Translations under genes and position numbers: made by a program | From: Bacteroidetes bacterium UBA7688 | Lineage (GTDB): Bacteria; Bacteroidota; Bacteroidia; Chitinophagales; Chitinophagaceae | Assembly: GCA_002482815.1 (NCBI GenBank) | Contig: DLGS01000279.1 | Span: 1-16,116, forward strand | DNA length: 16,116 bases | Direction: 5' to 3' | Notes under the pieces: model-generated | Databases searched by the model: none | The model's input: the letters and a program-made list of their open reading frames with translations, nothing else | Told to the model about the DNA's origin: nothing | In this document: positions 15,313-16,116 of the stretch, piece after piece | Layout of the letters: the number at the start of each line of letters is the position of its first letter | How positions within the stretch are numbered: position 1 is the stretch's first letter

Positions 15313-15320
15313 CAAAGATA
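15313..15320 (-). promoter_or_regulatory. -7 element of the ABC-F promoter
   Basis: On the minus strand these bases read TATCTTTG followed by CG, a perfect TAnnTTTG element and identical to the one before the Crp/Fnr gene. The nearest upstream TTG (15345-15347) is 24 bases away, a little far, and lies inside the end of the neighbouring gene. The leader would be about 80 bases. Confidence 0.6.
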
Positions 15321-15332
15321 CAATAAAGGCGC

Positions 15333-16070
15333 TTATTTTTGTTGCAATCTGAAAAGCGTTCCGTTTTCGCCACCGGTAATTAGTTTTCCATCCGGGCAGA
15401 GGCTGATAAAACGCAGATTTTCAGTGGTAAACTTATCAAATTCAGACCAATGTTCCCCACCGTCATCGGAGTAAATTACCACTCCTTTTTCGCCAACTGC
15501 GTATCCCTTTTTTTCGTTTAGAAACAACAAATCCCAAAGCTGGTAATCGGGTAGGGTAATGTTGCCGCCATTTCTCAATCTTTTCCAGGTCTTCCCGCCG
15601 TCGCTTGTTTTGATAATGTAACCACTCAATCCGCTTACGAAAATCTGAAGACTGTCCGGTGCTGAAATGCTGTTAAAATTGTCGCCCACCACCGATTGTC
15701 GTACCCAATTGACACCACCATCTGTTGTTTTCATTACAATGCCGCTTCCGACTGCTATGCCGGTATTGGCATCAAACATTTTCACATCATGCAAAGCACT
15801 TTTGAATCTTTGAAAAGACAGCAAATTAAGAGAGGCGTCAAAACGGGCAATGCCGCCTGAGTCAGTTCCCAGTGTTGTTGTAGCAATGCCGAGATTGTTT
15901 CCTCCAAAAGAAACTGCTGAGGTGAATTCATATGGACCCGGAACCCTGGAAATGGTGAAAGTGCTCATAGCATCATTGCTCGCGCAAATATTGAGGCCAA
16001 AGCCGCAGAAATAAACCTTACCATCCGGAGCCAGACAAGAGCCGGAAAATCCTTTGCTGTCGTCCGGCAT
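15333..16070 (-). CDS. Ycf48-like Asp-box beta-propeller protein, N terminus abnormal or missing
   Basis: The frame encodes 245 residues of a beta-propeller with three clear Asp-box (BNR) motifs: T116-D-G-G-x-N-W122, S156-D-G-G-K-T-W162 and S201-D-D-G-G-E-H-W208. This is the Ycf48/photosystem-assembly-like fold that is common in secreted Bacteroidota proteins of unknown function. The first ATG is at 16070, giving no signal peptide and starting inside what looks like a propeller blade. The frame upstream (nine codons, DECSRYPKQ) still reads like protein but meets TGA at 16098-16100. Related proteins are usually longer and exported, so the 5' part may be lost through a frameshift, a stop mutation or a sequence error near the window edge. 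The C-terminal end is intact, 13 bases before the ABC-F -7 element. Confidence 0.75.
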   Translation of the reverse strand: MPDDSKGFSGSCLAPDGKVYFCGFGLNICASNDAMSTFTISRVPGPYEFTSAVSFGGNNLGIATTTLGTDSGGIARFDASLNLLSFQRFKSALHDVKMFDANTGIAVGSGIVMKTTDGGVNWVRQSVVGDNFNSISAPDSLQIFVSGLSGYIIKTSDGGKTWKRLRNGGNITLPDYQLWDLLFLNEKKGYAVGEKGVVIYSDDGGEHWSEFDKFTTENLRFISLCPDGKLITGGENGTLFRLQQK

Positions 16071-16116
16071 TTGTTTAGGGTAGCGCGAACATTCATCTCA
16101 ACAGACCAGGGCGCAA

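Overview
The window looks like a chromosome fragment from a member of the Bacteroidota, probably near the Chitinophagaceae or Sphingobacteriia. The signs are an Ig-like domain of the kind associated with CHU_C sorting proteins, a fused ccoN-ccoO gene, promoters of the TTG/TAnnTTTG type, little Shine-Dalgarno sequence before starts, and moderately AT-rich DNA. Both ends cut into or close to genes. Taxonomy is inferred from gene content, not from a marker gene.

Layout. 1-1307 (minus): 5' part of a secreted NHL-repeat protein, six 57-residue repeats followed by an Ig-like domain that runs off the left edge. 1308-1710: AT-rich divergent intergenic region with a good promoter and a 9-bp inverted repeat. 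1711-3077 (plus): a Crp/Fnr-family regulator with N-terminal cysteines, a terminator, then an unrecognised 166-residue helical protein that I read as a possible degenerate hemerythrin/RIC relative. 3091-9249 (plus): ccoI, ccoS, ccoNO fusion, ccoQ and ccoP, closed by a strong hairpin terminator. 9387-11971 (plus): ccoG, a FixH-family gene and a TauE/SafE (DsbD_2-like) membrane protein. 11980-13137 (minus, convergent): lytic transglycosylase. 13290-13511 (minus): tatA. 13609-15225 (minus): ABC-F ATPase of the YbiT-like type with a structured 5' leader. 15333-16070 (minus): Ycf48/Asp-box beta-propeller protein that lacks a normal N terminus.

How it fits together. The central 10 kb is a complete cbb3-type cytochrome oxidase locus: structural subunits (CcoNO, CcoQ, CcoP), copper loading (CcoI P-type ATPase), maturation (CcoS, CcoG, FixH) and a cysteine-bearing TauE-like protein probably involved in assembly. 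The adjacent Crp/Fnr protein is the obvious candidate oxygen- or redox-responsive regulator. The order is I-S-NO-Q-P | G-H-TauE rather than the proteobacterial NOQP-GHIS. The oxidase seen here would carry only two c-type hemes, one in the CcoO part and one in CcoP.

I see no tRNA, rRNA, CRISPR array, insertion sequence or other mobile element. The most useful leads are the unknown gene before ccoI, three perfect inverted repeats in leaders or promoters, the asymmetric ATP sites of the ABC-F protein, and the broken 5' end of the Ycf48-like gene.
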